From assembly GCF_001039355.2 (NCBI RefSeq), contig NW_019776129.1, positions 1 through 64,000 of the forward strand: a stretch of DNA of 64,000 bases, in the 5' to 3' direction. Both the position numbers and the translations under genes were made by a program. Shown one piece after another: positions 35,304-48,070 of the stretch (position 1 is its first letter; the number at the start of each line of letters is the position of its first letter). The notes beneath the pieces are model-generated. The model had not been told where the DNA came from. It did not search any database and worked only from the letters and a program-made list of their open reading frames with translations. This DNA is from Lingula anatina. Lineage: Eukaryota > Brachiopoda > Lingulata > Lingulida > Lingulidae.

Positions 35304-35423
35304 GCATTCAAAACCGCGGACTAACACATCCGCGGATCAAATATGGCGAAAGTTGAGCGCTTAATTCCCGATTAGACATACTATTTTTGATCCGCGGATC
35401 TGTTAGTCCGCAATTCTGAATGC
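35304..35423. mobile_element. CpG-rich foldback MITE upstream of lipase-GTPase gene (copy B)
   Basis: Counterpart of 2828-2947. The inverted ends match better (CCGCGGACTAACA against TGTTAGTCCGC). It lies about 105 bp before the start at 35529. Confidence 0.65.
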
Positions 35424-35528
35424 ACTCAATATCTGCATTTTGATTTGAATGTGTTTTTTATAATATAAATATCTCATAAGTGTAATATAATCTACAGGTC
35501 TTGCAATATACGGCCCAATTCAATAACA

Positions 35529-38500
35529 ATGCTGTTCGGAGTCGCTGTTGCCGTAATGATGGTCTCAACCATTCTGTGGTACATATTTGCAAGCCTAAGT
35601 TCAAGTCCAAAACCTCATCCAAGTCCAAGCCCAAGTCCTAGTCCAACAGCTCAACCAAGTCAAAGCCCAAGTCCAACAGCTCAACCAAGTCAGGAAATGA
35701 AAAAAATGCAAAGGACCGCTTATTGGCAACTAGCCCTAATCAGTTGTAAATGTGCATATGTACGTAACGACCAGGAAGTAATGGACATTCTGAACAGTGA
35801 TAATGAGGAGCGAGGAATTCATGGCTTCAAGGAATATCAGCTGTCAAAGGAAATGGAAGTCCTTGGTGCCAAGTTGCGATACTTAATTTCTCGGAACAGA
35901 ACCAAAGAATTATTTATTTCGATTTCAGGTAACATGTCTTCATTATCCCAGAATCAGACAAATGTACTACTATATACCCAAAGCACTCATAAAAGAGGGT
36001 TGTTAATTTGACTTGGGTTATTAATTTATGTCCTTTTTAGGGGGTATGGGGTCCACTGCAATGTCAGACAAAAGCACCCCTTAAGTCATTATAACGTATT
36101 TATGCAAATAATTAGCTTTAGAATTTAAACAATAACCTGATTTTGCAGTCACGGGCGGCGAGAATATAACCGACGAGCAGAAAAAAATGTGTTTGCATCC
36201 AAAAGGTCTATTTGATGGACCCGTTTCATCAATCATACTGGAACTAGCGGAGAGGATCCCTTGGATGTCCCTGTTAGAAAAGTTTACCGACGAGGAGCTC
36301 ATCATTTGTGGACATTACATTGGAGGAGCGGTGGCACAACTTGTCACCGTACTTATGAAGTGTCATTTGCGACAAAAAACAGAAAGAATAGATGGTGAAA
36401 AGATACGGTGCATTACATTTGGTGCACCACGTTTTGCGTCTGATCATTTTACCGCGTTTACCGAAAAGACTGGGGACGATGTTTTGATCGAAAACGTCGG
36501 AATGGAGAATGACGCAGGTTGGCTTGAAGTTCTTGCCCCTCGGCAATGTTTGGGCAAGGGTGCACAGGCATATAGTGATAAAGATTTACCGGCTGCCAAT
36601 TATGTCGAAGGTGCGGAAAAAGGTAAATGGGATCTTAGTATTTGTATATTTTTCATTCATTTTAAAGGAATAAGAACTGTTCATTTTGGCGAAAAATAGA
36701 ATTTCCTGGGGGAAATGACAAAGTTCCCTTACTTGTCAACGGTTAATGAATCCGTTCCTATATTAAAAGATAGTCCCCGTTTTTCTTCTAAAAAGCCTAG
36801 TTTGTTGTAATAATCTATTAAGAGTCAAATACAGAGGGTAACCATCTACCAAGAAGTTATAATATAATTATAACTTCTTGCATCTACGGAGGTCACGCTC
36901 TAGTTCGTGGTCCAATGCAAGAACAGACCCTAGAATAAATGCGGTAACAACTGTTCTGGTCGTAAAATTTAATTATATTTCTATGACACAGTGCACACAG
37001 TGTAATTAATCTCATACGAAGTGTTGGTATCCCTTGCCTGGTCCAATGTGATTCAAAAAGTTGCAGTTTTATAACTAGGACCTTTCACGGAAATTCATAA
37101 GGTCATTTCTATGAAATAAGTGTGTGGAAATTGTCATACCTTTCGGGGGAACCAATGTCGGATATGGGGGTGCTAAAGTACTTCCTTTCAATAAAGTAAT
37201 GTTTATTTCACTGTAACGTATGCATCCACCTGGGTGGATGAAAATGACAATGTAAATATAATTTTAGTGAATATTGTAATTCCTCTAGATATGTTTGTTT
37301 GAGTAGGTTGTTTTCGTCCGAGCGTAATATTTTGAGCCAAGATTTTATTAGATGTATTTTAATCTTTATGTAGGTAGGAATTCTTCCAATCTCTCCTCTT
37401 ACTGCATGGTTTGATGATTTTGAGTGAACACCTAAAAGTTGTTTAGAAAAAACAAGGTTTAACTTTTCCAATGATGATCTGTCTGTTAGGGTGCTATAGC
37501 CCCAGACCTCTGATCCGTACGTTGCAATGGGCATTATCATGGTATCGAATAGTTTTTCCTTGAGGGATGATTTAATATGGTCGGTTACATGGAAGTGACC
37601 TTTTAGTGCAAAAAAAGGCTTTTTGTACTTTTTCTTTTAATCTTGTTAAGGCTGCGGCGAATTTGCCGGATCTAGTGAAAAGAATTCCTAGGTAGTTGTA
37701 GCTAGACGAGATAGTGAGTAGTTTACCGCAAATGTAGAATTTGTGTTTACTTTGAGTGGTGCCGTCTGTGGTTTTTCCTTTGCTGTTGAAAATAACAACT
37801 TGGGTTTTTTTTAAATGTTTATCGAAAGTCTCCATAGTTTACAGTACTTTCTTAGACAATCCAGACTGTATTGGAGACCTAATGGTCTTTTTGAAAAAAG
37901 ATCCAGGTCATCAGCATACAATAACCCAGACACTGGTTTGTTATTTATTACAGGGGGGGGGGGGGGGGTAACTTTTTGGATTGTCTATACCTTTTAGTAA
38001 ATCGTCTGCAAATAAATTAAACAAGAATGGGCTTAGAGTATAAAAGCAGAATAAAAGATAATTAAAGCAATGAAATGGTCAACAATATAGTATGATTTAT
38101 AGATGCCATTATTTTCCATTGTCCACCACTGTAACCGTTTATTCGTTTTAGTTTTCTTGCCAATGGCACAACAGGACGAGAAGCAAATTACTGGACTTAC
38201 TCCCGTGGGTCAGGAGAAATTTCTCAATGGAGCCACCAATGGTAAAAAGGCCTGAATTATCGTTAATCCCGAAAGTCAGTCATAATTGGTTGATTTCGAA
38301 GTCGAATAGTGGATATTGTGGCTTGAAATATCATGTTTAAAGATTGGACTTTTATTTATGTATTAAAGTACAAAATCACGAACAGAAAGCCTTAATGATG
38401 AGATATGGAAATTTTTTCAATTGGTAGAGACTGAAAGATTATTGAATGGTGTATTATAAATATTTTAAGGAAAAATATGGAGGTTGCTCAATAAATACAT

Positions 38501-41500
38501 GTATGATAACAAAGTTCCCTTAAATGGAGTGTCTCCCTCCAACATATCACTTCGTCTGTATTTAAGTGTAACAAACTTTACGGAACCAAAGTGTTCGAGA
38601 CTTAATTATAGTCAATGTCAAAATGAGGTATATACTGATTTTCACCATATAGATTTACTCCTTAAGAAACATGTCTTTTGCTAGCACATGTTGGTGTGCA
38701 TCTTTTCCAGGTGAGTTATCTGAGTCACGGATGGCAAGTGAAAAACAGTGTATTGATGCGTATCTGAATAGTTTTAAGAATCACTATCACAGCAACTTGC
38801 ACACATTTGAGTCCATTGATGCGCAGGCAGAGTACTTGCTCGACCCTCAGCTGCACCTCCAGGATGCAGGTATGGTTTGCTTTGTTTGATTTACTTGCAA
38901 ATGATACATTTAGTTTCCCAAGCTCCAGACGTATACAACAGAGGGGCTCATGATTTAATGTTGCATACTTAACAGAATCCTTGACATCAAAGGGTACATG
39001 TATTACATCTATTATGGTGATTACTTATACTTGTACGATGTCCCTGGATTTTAAGTTGATGAGTGCATTTCCATGATGTTAAATAAAGGGGCACTGATAC
39101 TTCTGTGTCAATTCCAGTCATGTTTGTTTACTTTAAATATATCTCTCAAATAATATATTTAGATATATATTTCAATTTGGAATTGATGCCTCTTTGGTGT
39201 ACAGAAGATTTTATATATAGTAAAACCAAAGTTTATATGAGACACAGGCCCGTAGCCAGGGGGGGTTTGAGGGGTTCGAAAGAACCACCCCTTTTGCTGG
39301 GAAAAGGTCCACTCTTTGTAAAATTTGATCTAGGTACATGAATTTTTTATGGAAAAAGGTCCACTTTTCAGAAAAAGAACCTCCCTTTTGAAATTGCTGG
39401 CTACGGGCCTGAGACATTTTGGTTAAACATGCTGAATTCGAATTTATTTTCTCCCTGAGAATTTTGATTGGATTTAATTTGTCAATTAAATTATTTGTAA
39501 TAACCATTGTGCATGTTCAACATTTAACTTTCAGAGTACCATAATGGCTGTCTGAAAATGGAAGTGTATGGAGAATATGATGCTTTTGATTGGTTCACAT
39601 TTCATTGTAAGTTTGAAAGATGGAAATTATATAATACGTGTAGTTTGCAAAGTATTTATGAAAAAAACGGGTGCGTATCAATATTGTGTTTCCTCTAAAC
39701 AATCAATAATCACTATACATATGCTTGCATTAGAAGAAAGGGAAGTCAAAAAGTAAATTCACATCTCGAAGGGTCTTTTCAGAATCGTGTGTCCGCTTGT
39801 GTTAATGGCACCAGCTTCCTGGCGCCTCCTTTATGCTTGGAGCTAGTATTGTGGAATGAAATTTCATTCTTTGATTGTCTGCTGGTTGGGGATGATATTG
39901 CTGAGCTCGTAGCACTAAATGGTTCAATAGCTAATAAAATATTGTACATTTTTGTATGTAAACCCAAAATTATTGTAATTATTACTTTCAGTAATTGCTA
40001 ATTTTGGTTTTATTGTGAAGCAGTTAAAGCAGAAATGTTATCTAATACAGATCAATGGCTTTGTCTTTGAATTACTATATCTTTGACCACACATGGGTCG
40101 CTACTATATAGTCTGCAATAGATTAACTGAAAATACCCCTGTGCATCGAAAAGCTCACAACTTCGGTGCAGAAATAAGCACATTACCTGAGTTATATTTC
40201 ATGGGCAAATTTGTGACGAAGAAAGCCCAGATATATGTTAACTCTTTTCGCATATTATTTCAAGTGTACTGTGTGTAAAAGAAATAAAATACCAGGATTA
40301 TCAGCGTATTCTATATACCTTGTGAGTTTAACCCCCTTATGGTTAGGCACAATACGGTTGTCGCCAGAGATACCCTTTCGTATGTTTATTTGCGGTAACC
40401 ATTTCACACCTAGGTGCTGAGTAACGCGCATCTCTGTCTGCGTTGCGTAATGTTTAAATAGTTGTAAAGAGTACATCAACCATACATACATGTATAGTGT
40501 ATAAGACCTTATCAAGGTTGACTGCTGTGTGATTACACCCCACCCAGCCTTCTGGACCAAGGGAAGGCATCTATTCCCCTGTGATAAACTAATTTGACCT
40601 TGTCCTTATGAAATGACTGGCTTGTTATCTGAACAGTGCCCACTAACTCTCTCCATTGACATAATGTCCATGCTCTCTAATACCTTTCAATGATAGTAAA
40701 GGGCCGGTCACAAGAGAGGATGTCTCAATTTGACTGTTCCTATTGGCTTGTCAACTCACCTCAATGGAAGGAAAGTCCCAGTCTAAGTGTTCAAATCCCG
40801 TTTAAATGCTAAAGAATATGAAGTTAATGGACCCAGAATCAATTTCTTTTGGATTTACAATTCTAATAAAATTTTACTTTCGCAAAAATGGAACATATCT
40901 ATTTCTTGGTGTATTTACCGGTCAGACCTTATGAGCTATATGCAGCGGCAGTGGTGTTGAAAATGATGTTGCCCCATCATTATCCTCTTGACATTTTTCT
41001 GTTGTTTATGCATTTTCACGAGGATTTTTAAAGTAATTTAATTTGGGAACTAGGACTTCATTAATGTGAATAGTAAAGAGATTGTTTCAGATCTAGAACA
41101 ACCGTTGACGTGAGCCTATTGCTAAATCAAACTATTTTAGGAATCATGTAACTGATGCACATTACCGGTACATATATTTGCATTCATTTAGATGCCGCCG
41201 CTAAGCCAGAAAATGTAAAACTAGAGAAAACAACCAAGACAGAGACTGGGTTAACGTTGAAAATATCCTTTCCTCTGGACCCTGAATTATATGACACAGT
41301 TGAACCCCCAGTCCAATTTACTTGTGAAACGCATTTCGAACATGAGCATGTACTAGTTGTTCCATATGATACCAAGGTAAGTAGTTATTAATGCCCCTTG
41401 CTCTTAAGGACGCCCTCCTAAGTAAGATATTGCGCAAATAAATAAATTAAGCCTTGATACCAGCACGTAACATAGAAACACCATACAATGTTGTAATGTT

Positions 41501-44500
41501 TACAACATTATATAAGATAGTATTATTTTAGATACGGTGAAATGCGCTTTGCTTCTGTTTAAAAATTTTATGTTTTATTACTCAAAATCCCTTTTATAGA
41601 TAACCTTATGATATTCGAAAGAAAATAGCATGAGTAACATAAGAGTGATGTTTTTGCTGGAAGTAGATTGTTTTTGCTTTACTGAGCAGCTTTAATCGTT
41701 GTATTTTTGTTGCGCATTTGTTTCTAATTTAGCAATGTTCAACCAATAAATGCCAAACCAGTGGGCTAGGAATGAAGTACTGATTACCTTTGTTACATTA
41801 TCATGAATTCTGCCATTTACCGATTGATTAAGAACAAGGACGTGTGTATGTCAGTATCAGACCATATTGGGAAGCAGGAGTTTAATTCTTTTCAAAAAAG
41901 GATTTGACATGTCTGCAGGTCGAACCCACACCCTGTCAATTCCGACGTGGGCATGGTTACCACTAGACCAATACGTCACTACAAGTAAACCAATTTTGAA
42001 CATTCAGCCCAGTGTATGTTTAAATGTCTCAAAGATACACGTTCGTTTCTCTGTTTCACTGTAACCGTTATACTTTTTAAAATTATAAAAAAAGTATTAA
42101 TCCTTACCGGTCGGTCTTTGTACATCATCTTGGATCTGGATATGAATCGAATTCCTTTACTGGTAATTTAGACTTTGATACATAAAAACTTTGAGACATG
42201 TCACACCATTTTTATGGCAGACTCTAAGGGACTCTTTCAATCCTGCAGTTGCACATTGTGTCCATTTGCATAACAGATTTGAAAAAAATCGACAGATTCG
42301 TTTATATGTTAACGAACTTAAACTGGTTATGTAGTTTTATATTGACCTTCTCATATATGATATTCCACTGATATAGATATCACTGATAAATATCACTGAT
42401 ATTTTGTTCCCAGACTGGGTCTCTTCAGGGTTTATTTGGCTATGGGTGCGGTTACGACATCATAGTTGTAAATTGACACTTCCTTATTGTGACATCACAA
42501 TCACATTTGGACAAACAATAAGATTCTTGAATGCAAGTGCACTACATCACATTCAATACTTGTATATCCTCATATATTATATATAATATCAATTTATTAA
42601 AACAGCGGATTGCAACACAGTGGATTGAAGTTGGCTGTACATAAAATGATAAGAACATTGCAATAATAATGATAATATCCTACATGTTTAAATAAAACTG
42701 CTACTAGGTTAAAATACTGCTATTTGACCTTTGAAATAACCGTACATAGAATAAAATGCTAATTTTTACTATTGGAAATGTAAAGGTGCATATGGAATAG
42801 AGCAGCGGAATTCTTTAGTCTAAAATGTTGGCACCTTATCTCAAAAGACGATTGGATTATCAGAAGGATCAGTTGTTTTTTAGAAGAACTGTATTCTTGA
42901 AAGTTCTAAATGAGTCATTCAATTACACTTTTTTTCATACTAATAAATGTTTAATACTTTGGTATTTTATCTACTGGTATAGAGAAACTGAACTTGAAGA
43001 AGTTGTTTTCCTGCCTAATAAAATATACCTGGTTTCGTTTTGTGTTCATTAGGCGATTACGTTACGAATGTATGCTGTACATTTCCTTTACAGGGTCTCT
43101 TTTGCAGTTGCATGAAAAGTAACGGGAATGAAAACGTGGCTGACGTCGTGATGAAAGCAATCAAAAGGGAGAATCTTGTCGCAACTCATTTTCAAACAGT
43201 CAAAGATGAAAAAGGTGAACTGGTGAAGTTGATAGAAAAACTCACAGGTAATGAAAAAATTGCCACGAAGGTTTTAAATCTGCACACAGTTGTATTTTGT
43301 AGATTTTTATTTTGATGTTTTCATTAATTTCTATTGATCATTTTTTATGTTTAATGCTATGAGTTACATTGAGTTAAACTCCACCAATACGTTCCCTAGA
43401 AGTTCGCATATGTTTTGATTTTGGCTCATAATCGGTTTGAATTACCAACATATTTCATATTTAAATCGTCTTTCTTACAGAGATAACTGTAGAAAAACAA
43501 TATCAGGACTTGCTCAAACGTAAGTTTGACAGGCAGTTCATTTTCGAATAAAGAATCAAAAGTAATTATATATAACACCATTTCCTATGGTCCAAATTTA
43601 ATTCACCTTGACGTATACAAAAACAATTCTCGAAAATTACATGTTATTTTCTATTCAATCAATTCTCCCTCACACGCGATTAAACCTCGGGAAATAATAA
43701 GAGCCAATAATTGACATCTTTTTCTGTTGTTACCAAACCAGAATTAATCAAAGGCAGGGCAAATGAAAAACAGCAAACCGATGATGTCGAGCGGTTGTCA
43801 TCAGACATTCAGGAGAAAATACGTGACAAAATCAAGATAGTATACGATAGGACCATGCTACAGATATTGTTTGGCTCGGTTTCGGGTGGACTTTCAGCTT
43901 GTGGGTTCTTGGCAGGTAAGTCATAAAACTACACGGTCTTACAGCACATTTGTTTCATATTAGCTGATTATCGGATTACATGAGTTTAGTTTCAACAGAA
44001 CATTGCATGTCCATGAAAATCAGCACCACTTGGCTGTACGTGTGGAGTGAAAATAAAACCAATTTAATTAAAAAGAATATCAAAGAAAGAATGCTAGCGG
44101 CTTGTGTTCAAGATACAAACTGCTATACATTTTACTATGTAAGATATTCAAAGGTTTTATCATGCATCTCGATTTATTTTTCCGGAGCTGCCATTGGCTC
44201 AGATGTCATTTCTACCGCATTAGCTGTATCTACTTTACCAGTAATAGATGTGGTAGCAGCAGCAGGAGCAGATACAGTTGGTGTAGGTGCGGGTGCAGTG
44301 ACATATTATGTTACAAAAAGGAAAAAAACCGTGGCGAAGCAATACCGAGCAGTACTGATATCAATTTTGAACACTTTGTTAAATGAAGAAAACGCTGGTA
44401 TATCGTGCAACTGTAAACTTGAGAAAAAAATTTACGAAATAGCAAAACGTGAAAAAATTATTCATCAAAATGCGCTTTCTGTCCACGAAACAAAAAATTT

Positions 44501-45534
44501 CAAACAAAGCAAAATGATTACTAAAGAAACACGCAACCAGCTGTCTCAACGCCTGCATGCTGTATGCATTATTAACCGAATGAGAGGATTACTTTTGAAT
44601 GAAATATTCATCCTCGTGGTTGGTCAACAAAATCACGGCAAAACGACCCTTGTCCAGCAGCTGACGAAAGAGGGAGGTCAACCTGAAGGATGGTATAATC
44701 ATACTAAAAAACCAACGCTGTACAAGTACACCGTGGGGCAAGACGCCATTAACGTTAGTATAAAATTGTAACAGTCCCGCCACTTACAATATTAACGTAT
44801 CGACATCTTAACTACCCATATTAACGTATCGACATCTTAAGTACCCTTACCTCAACGGTGTTTGTTTCCAATTTTTAATGGATTAAATCGCTTATATGAG
44901 TGCATTATATGTTGCATAATCCTATTCCTAATCGCATACGTATTAAGTGATTATGTGTGTTCTAAAATTGGTTTCTTACATACGCCAAGGAGATTATGTT
45001 CTTTTATGTCTGTGTGCCCGTTTGTCTGTTAATAACAAATTAGAAGAGGTTGAGGATGGATTTTGGTGAACATTTCAGAAACAAGTTTCTCATACCTATT
45101 TTTTTCTCCTTTAGTTGATAGATATGCCAGGATCAACGGCCACTGGCACTAAGGAACATATTTCAAAGTTTTCCCAAATATTTGGAAAATCAGCTGACCT
45201 GTTCATATGGGTGTACCAGTTCAGTGGTAGCACCGACCGAGTGTTTGAGGGTGAACTAAAGAAAGTCCAGTCGGCGGGGCGACCAGTCCTTGTCTGCTTC
45301 AGCAAATGCTTCCTGGCAGGAGAAGACGGCTCTCTGCAAAACGGAAGAGATATTAGAGACATGCTACCGAACGTTAAGGATGTACCTGACGTTAAGGGTG
45401 TCATTCCTATGGAACTGAAGGAAGATAGGCGGAAAGAGCTGACAGACAAGAAAATAACAGGTGTACAAACAGCGGACGACGTTGACGAATGGATTTCTAG
45501 GTGGAAGAGACACTATCTTAAAACCAAGGTGTAA
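35529..45534 (+). CDS. Membrane-anchored class-3 lipase-like / P-loop GTPase fusion protein (copy B)
   Basis: Exons: 35529-35928, 36149-36622, 38152-38241, 38711-38869, 39535-39606, 41192-41376, 43094-43247, 43481-43519, 43742-43915, 44185-44753, 45115-45534. The joined frame is 2736 nt, 911 residues. Architecture equals copy A: N-terminal anchor, a longer Pro/Ser linker (six extra residues), a lipase-like domain with the same GHYIGG (Ser to Tyr), TFGAPR, and a P-loop GQQNHGKT. Here G3 is intact (DMPG), while the G4 region is again FSKC. Exon 8 has a normal CAG acceptor, but exon 10 has CCG instead of CAG. A cryptic acceptor GGCTCAG ending at 44202 would keep frame and remove six residues. 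TE fragments fill the introns. Exon sequence is highly similar to copy A and both frames are open, which suggests both are or were recently functional. Confidence 0.8.
36844..36885. repeat. Small palindromic insertion with ATCTA duplication (copy B only)
   Basis: A near-perfect palindrome, CAAGAAGTTATAAT then its inverse ATTATAACTTCTTG (36850-36880), is flanked by ATCTA on both sides. Block A has a single site (ACCATTTACGG) without it. It looks like a very small foldback insertion. Confidence 0.6.
37255..38035 (-). mobile_element. Same LINE fragment in intron 2, copy B (internally deleted)
   Basis: Contains LYADD, YNYLGILF and TYGSEVWGY frames on minus. It lacks the 3' part found at about 4720-5487 in block A; the plus-strand sequence passes directly from GTGAATAT to TGTAATTCCTC. 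The insertion therefore predates the block duplication and one copy was later shortened. Confidence 0.7.
39240..39416. mobile_element. Young CAGGCCCGTAGCCAG MITE (block B only)
   Basis: The element at 39245-39411 has perfect 15-bp inverted ends (CAGGCCCGTAGCCAG) and is flanked by AGACA on both sides. The matching place in block A reads TATGAGACCTTTTGG, an empty site. It therefore inserted after the block duplication, in intron 4 of the fusion gene. The 5-bp duplication does not settle the superfamily. Confidence 0.75.
41911..41979 (-). mobile_element. tRNA-derived SINE head (copy B)
   Basis: Same A-box-like and B-box-like words as 9425-9493, within intron 6 of the copy-B fusion gene, so the insertion predates the duplication. 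Confidence 0.6.
44796..44857. repeat. Short tandem duplication in intron 10, copy B
   Basis: Two adjacent units of about 30 bp containing ATTAACGTATCGACATCTTA, followed by ACTACCC and AGTACCC. It lies downstream of the exon 10 donor. Confidence 0.6.
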
Positions 45535-47148
45535 TATGTATTTTAAGTTTCGAGAACATTTGATTCTTTAAAAATGTGCATTCCATTGATTGAACGGCAC
45601 AAAATCTATTCGCGCGACATACAGTATTTTACAAACGGTTTTTGAAACTTGCAACTTTGACGTGCAGAGCCGTCAGTAAACTTAAGCGAGGAATTTAGCC
45701 GCTTTGCTTTTTCCAGTCTACAAACGCATGAAGTTGTTATAATTTATTTAAGGTGCAATGGCTTCATCCTTAGTTCTTTCTAGTTGGACATACCCACTTA
45801 TTTATGCTATGACTTACATTTGAAGGCATGCCCCTGATCATTCAGCTATTATATGGATATACTCAATTAATTACAGTGACTGATAATGAAATGGGCGCCT
45901 ATTATATCTTGCTAGTATCAATATTTTTCTTTTTTGAATTTTTGTTTCCAGTATTTTCCAACCTACGTTTTGATTATTTCTCTTAAGGTATTGTAGCTTG
46001 TGGTATGTTAGTGTACGTGTATATACTTATTTAAATCATGAATAATTCTATCCCTTTTGTTTTGCACCAGAGGTGTAGTGCTTTAATTTATATTACCAAT
46101 TTTATATTTGCATCACTTACCATCATTGCGCGTGTGCACTGCTGTTGGATCTTTTTGATTGTGATTCAATTAAGATGGCAATGGCGTTAATTATGTGTAT
46201 AGAATTTCGAAATGTTTGCATATGCGTATGTGAGTGTGTGTTTCGATCCTGCAATTAGTTAATTAATTAGATTGTGTGTATGTGTGTTTTGGGCTTACAC
46301 ATTGTATTTATGCTGTGCGTTAAATATGAGCTTATTTTGAATGAATATGTGTTGAACAAATTGGATTATTGGCTTAAGTAATGCACATCTGTTAAAATGA
46401 ATTTTAATCGTACATTAGATTACTTTTATTTTAATTATTCTTTATATTTGGGCGTATTAGTACCTGTATTGTTTTTATCACTGTCTACATTCTTGTTGCA
46501 GTTTTAGGTACCATTCATACACTTTTAGCATCCTGTCATATATATGTGCATGCTATACAGTTGCATGTTAAGATAATATTAGCATTTGTAACATATGTAG
46601 TCAGACAATGTTTGGTTTTCAGTGGTGTTGGCTAGTTTTTGTAGAACTTTCAACTGTTTCATTTTGCTATTATCTTGCACTCATTATTATTTTCCTGGGT
46701 GATATTACAGTACATCTGAAAGAAAATTTACGAATGGTACCAGTCATTTAGGAAATTATTGTATTTTCTTCCGAGTATGTGTACAGCAATTAACGTTTTC
46801 TCTCTCCGTTATAGAGGTCTCACAATATTATTGCTTACATTCGCCATAATCGTTCATGATCGCTATCATGATCTTTTCAGGATTTGAACACCATAGCAGC
46901 CACATTAAGTATAACTACCGGTTATATAAGTATCCCAAAGTTTTGCATGCTAAGGGAACATCTGAACATTTGAGGGAACGTCAACTCTCAGTAGGTCATT
47001 ACACAGTCCGTAGTTGCTTACAGTTTTCAGAACAGTACACGTGTGTTCGAGTTGTACAGATATTTTACTTGGATTGCATTCAAAGACGGCACAACGTAGA
47101 CCACTGATTGTCTACCTGACGTCAATGTGTACGACCAAATTGCTTAAC

Positions 47149-47191
47149 AGTTTTAAATTTTTTAATTCTGTGTATATCTCTTAGATTTTTT

Positions 47192-47246
<55 letters not shown>

Positions 47247-47430
47247 TTTACTAAGATGATTTTTAGTAGTGTAAATTTTAAATGGTTTCCAATGAGAGTT
47301 TATGATTAAAATATTGTAGTCATTTTAATGATTTTAGTATATTAACCATTATTGTAAGGCGCCTTGAGATAGAATGTAAGGCGCCGTATAAGAATCTTGT
47401 TAATCTTATTATTATTATTATTATTATTAA
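47149..47430 (+). mobile_element. LINE/SINE 3' tail with GGCGCC stem motifs (block B only)
   Basis: It contains TAAGGCGCCTTGAGATAG and TAAGGCGCCGTATAAGAAT, then (ATT)n. This pair of GCGC-containing motifs before a short-repeat tail is typical of L2/CR1-like LINE and derived SINE 3' ends. An (AT)n run of about 44 bp is inside. TTAACA occurs on both sides, and block A has one TTAACA at the empty site. Confidence 0.6.
47198..47241. repeat. (AT)n microsatellite
   Basis: About 22 AT units inside the block-B specific insertion at 47149-47430. Confidence 0.9.
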
Positions 47431-47886
47431 CATGGACTTTTAAATGCCTAGAAACGAAATCAAAAAAAGCACCACTTTGGCTGATATATTGGAAATCCAA
47501 GGACTCTGAAATAATGTGTGAAGCTATATGTTGTGCTTTATTAATATCTATATTGTGATTTATTAGTATTTATTAGCATTCACTACATGCAAGTACTCTA
47601 GAAGTGTTCAAATAATGTAGATAGCAATCTTTCAAATGCTAAATAAAAGCTTTTTGGTTGTGGGAGAGTGAAGTTTCTTATTTACCTTGGTATTCTGTAC
47701 ATAATATCAAAAATAAAGGGATACTGACTGTTGGGTCACTGATCCTCATTTCTGCCTTAAGATCAGCTATACAGGTAACAATACCGGACTGTTATTTTAT
47801 GCAATATGTATTTCTCTTACAAAAAAAAACAATTTTGTTGTCATGGTGGAAAAACTTCTCTGTTTGTTGTGATTCATTATCACTGT

Positions 47887-48045
47887 CAGGCCCGTAGATA
47901 GCAATTTCAAATTGGGGTTGTTTACAAAAAATGGGACCTTTTACCCTCATGCAAATCAAATTTACATCGAGCAGACGTTTTTCTGGGTCCGGTTCTTTAG
48001 AACTTCCACCCCTCCCACCCTCACACACCCCTGGCTTCGGGCCTG
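47887..48045. mobile_element. CAGGCCCGTAG-type MITE (copy B)
   Basis: Terminal CAGGCCCG and CGGGCCTG, internal GGGACCTTTT and TTTTCTGGGTCCGGTTC. It is flanked by ACTGT and ACTGG, a possible 4-5 bp target duplication. Located just past the stop codon of the IRG-like gene, copy B. Confidence 0.6.
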
Positions 48046-48070
48046 ACTGGACCGGTTACTGGACTGACTA

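Larger units (their letters stand above)
45535..48070. other. Intergenic DNA between the convergent genes, block B
   Basis: Aligns with 13812-16144. It adds a 280-bp insertion at 47149-47430 and contains the MITE at 47887-48045. No gene is seen. Confidence 0.6.
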
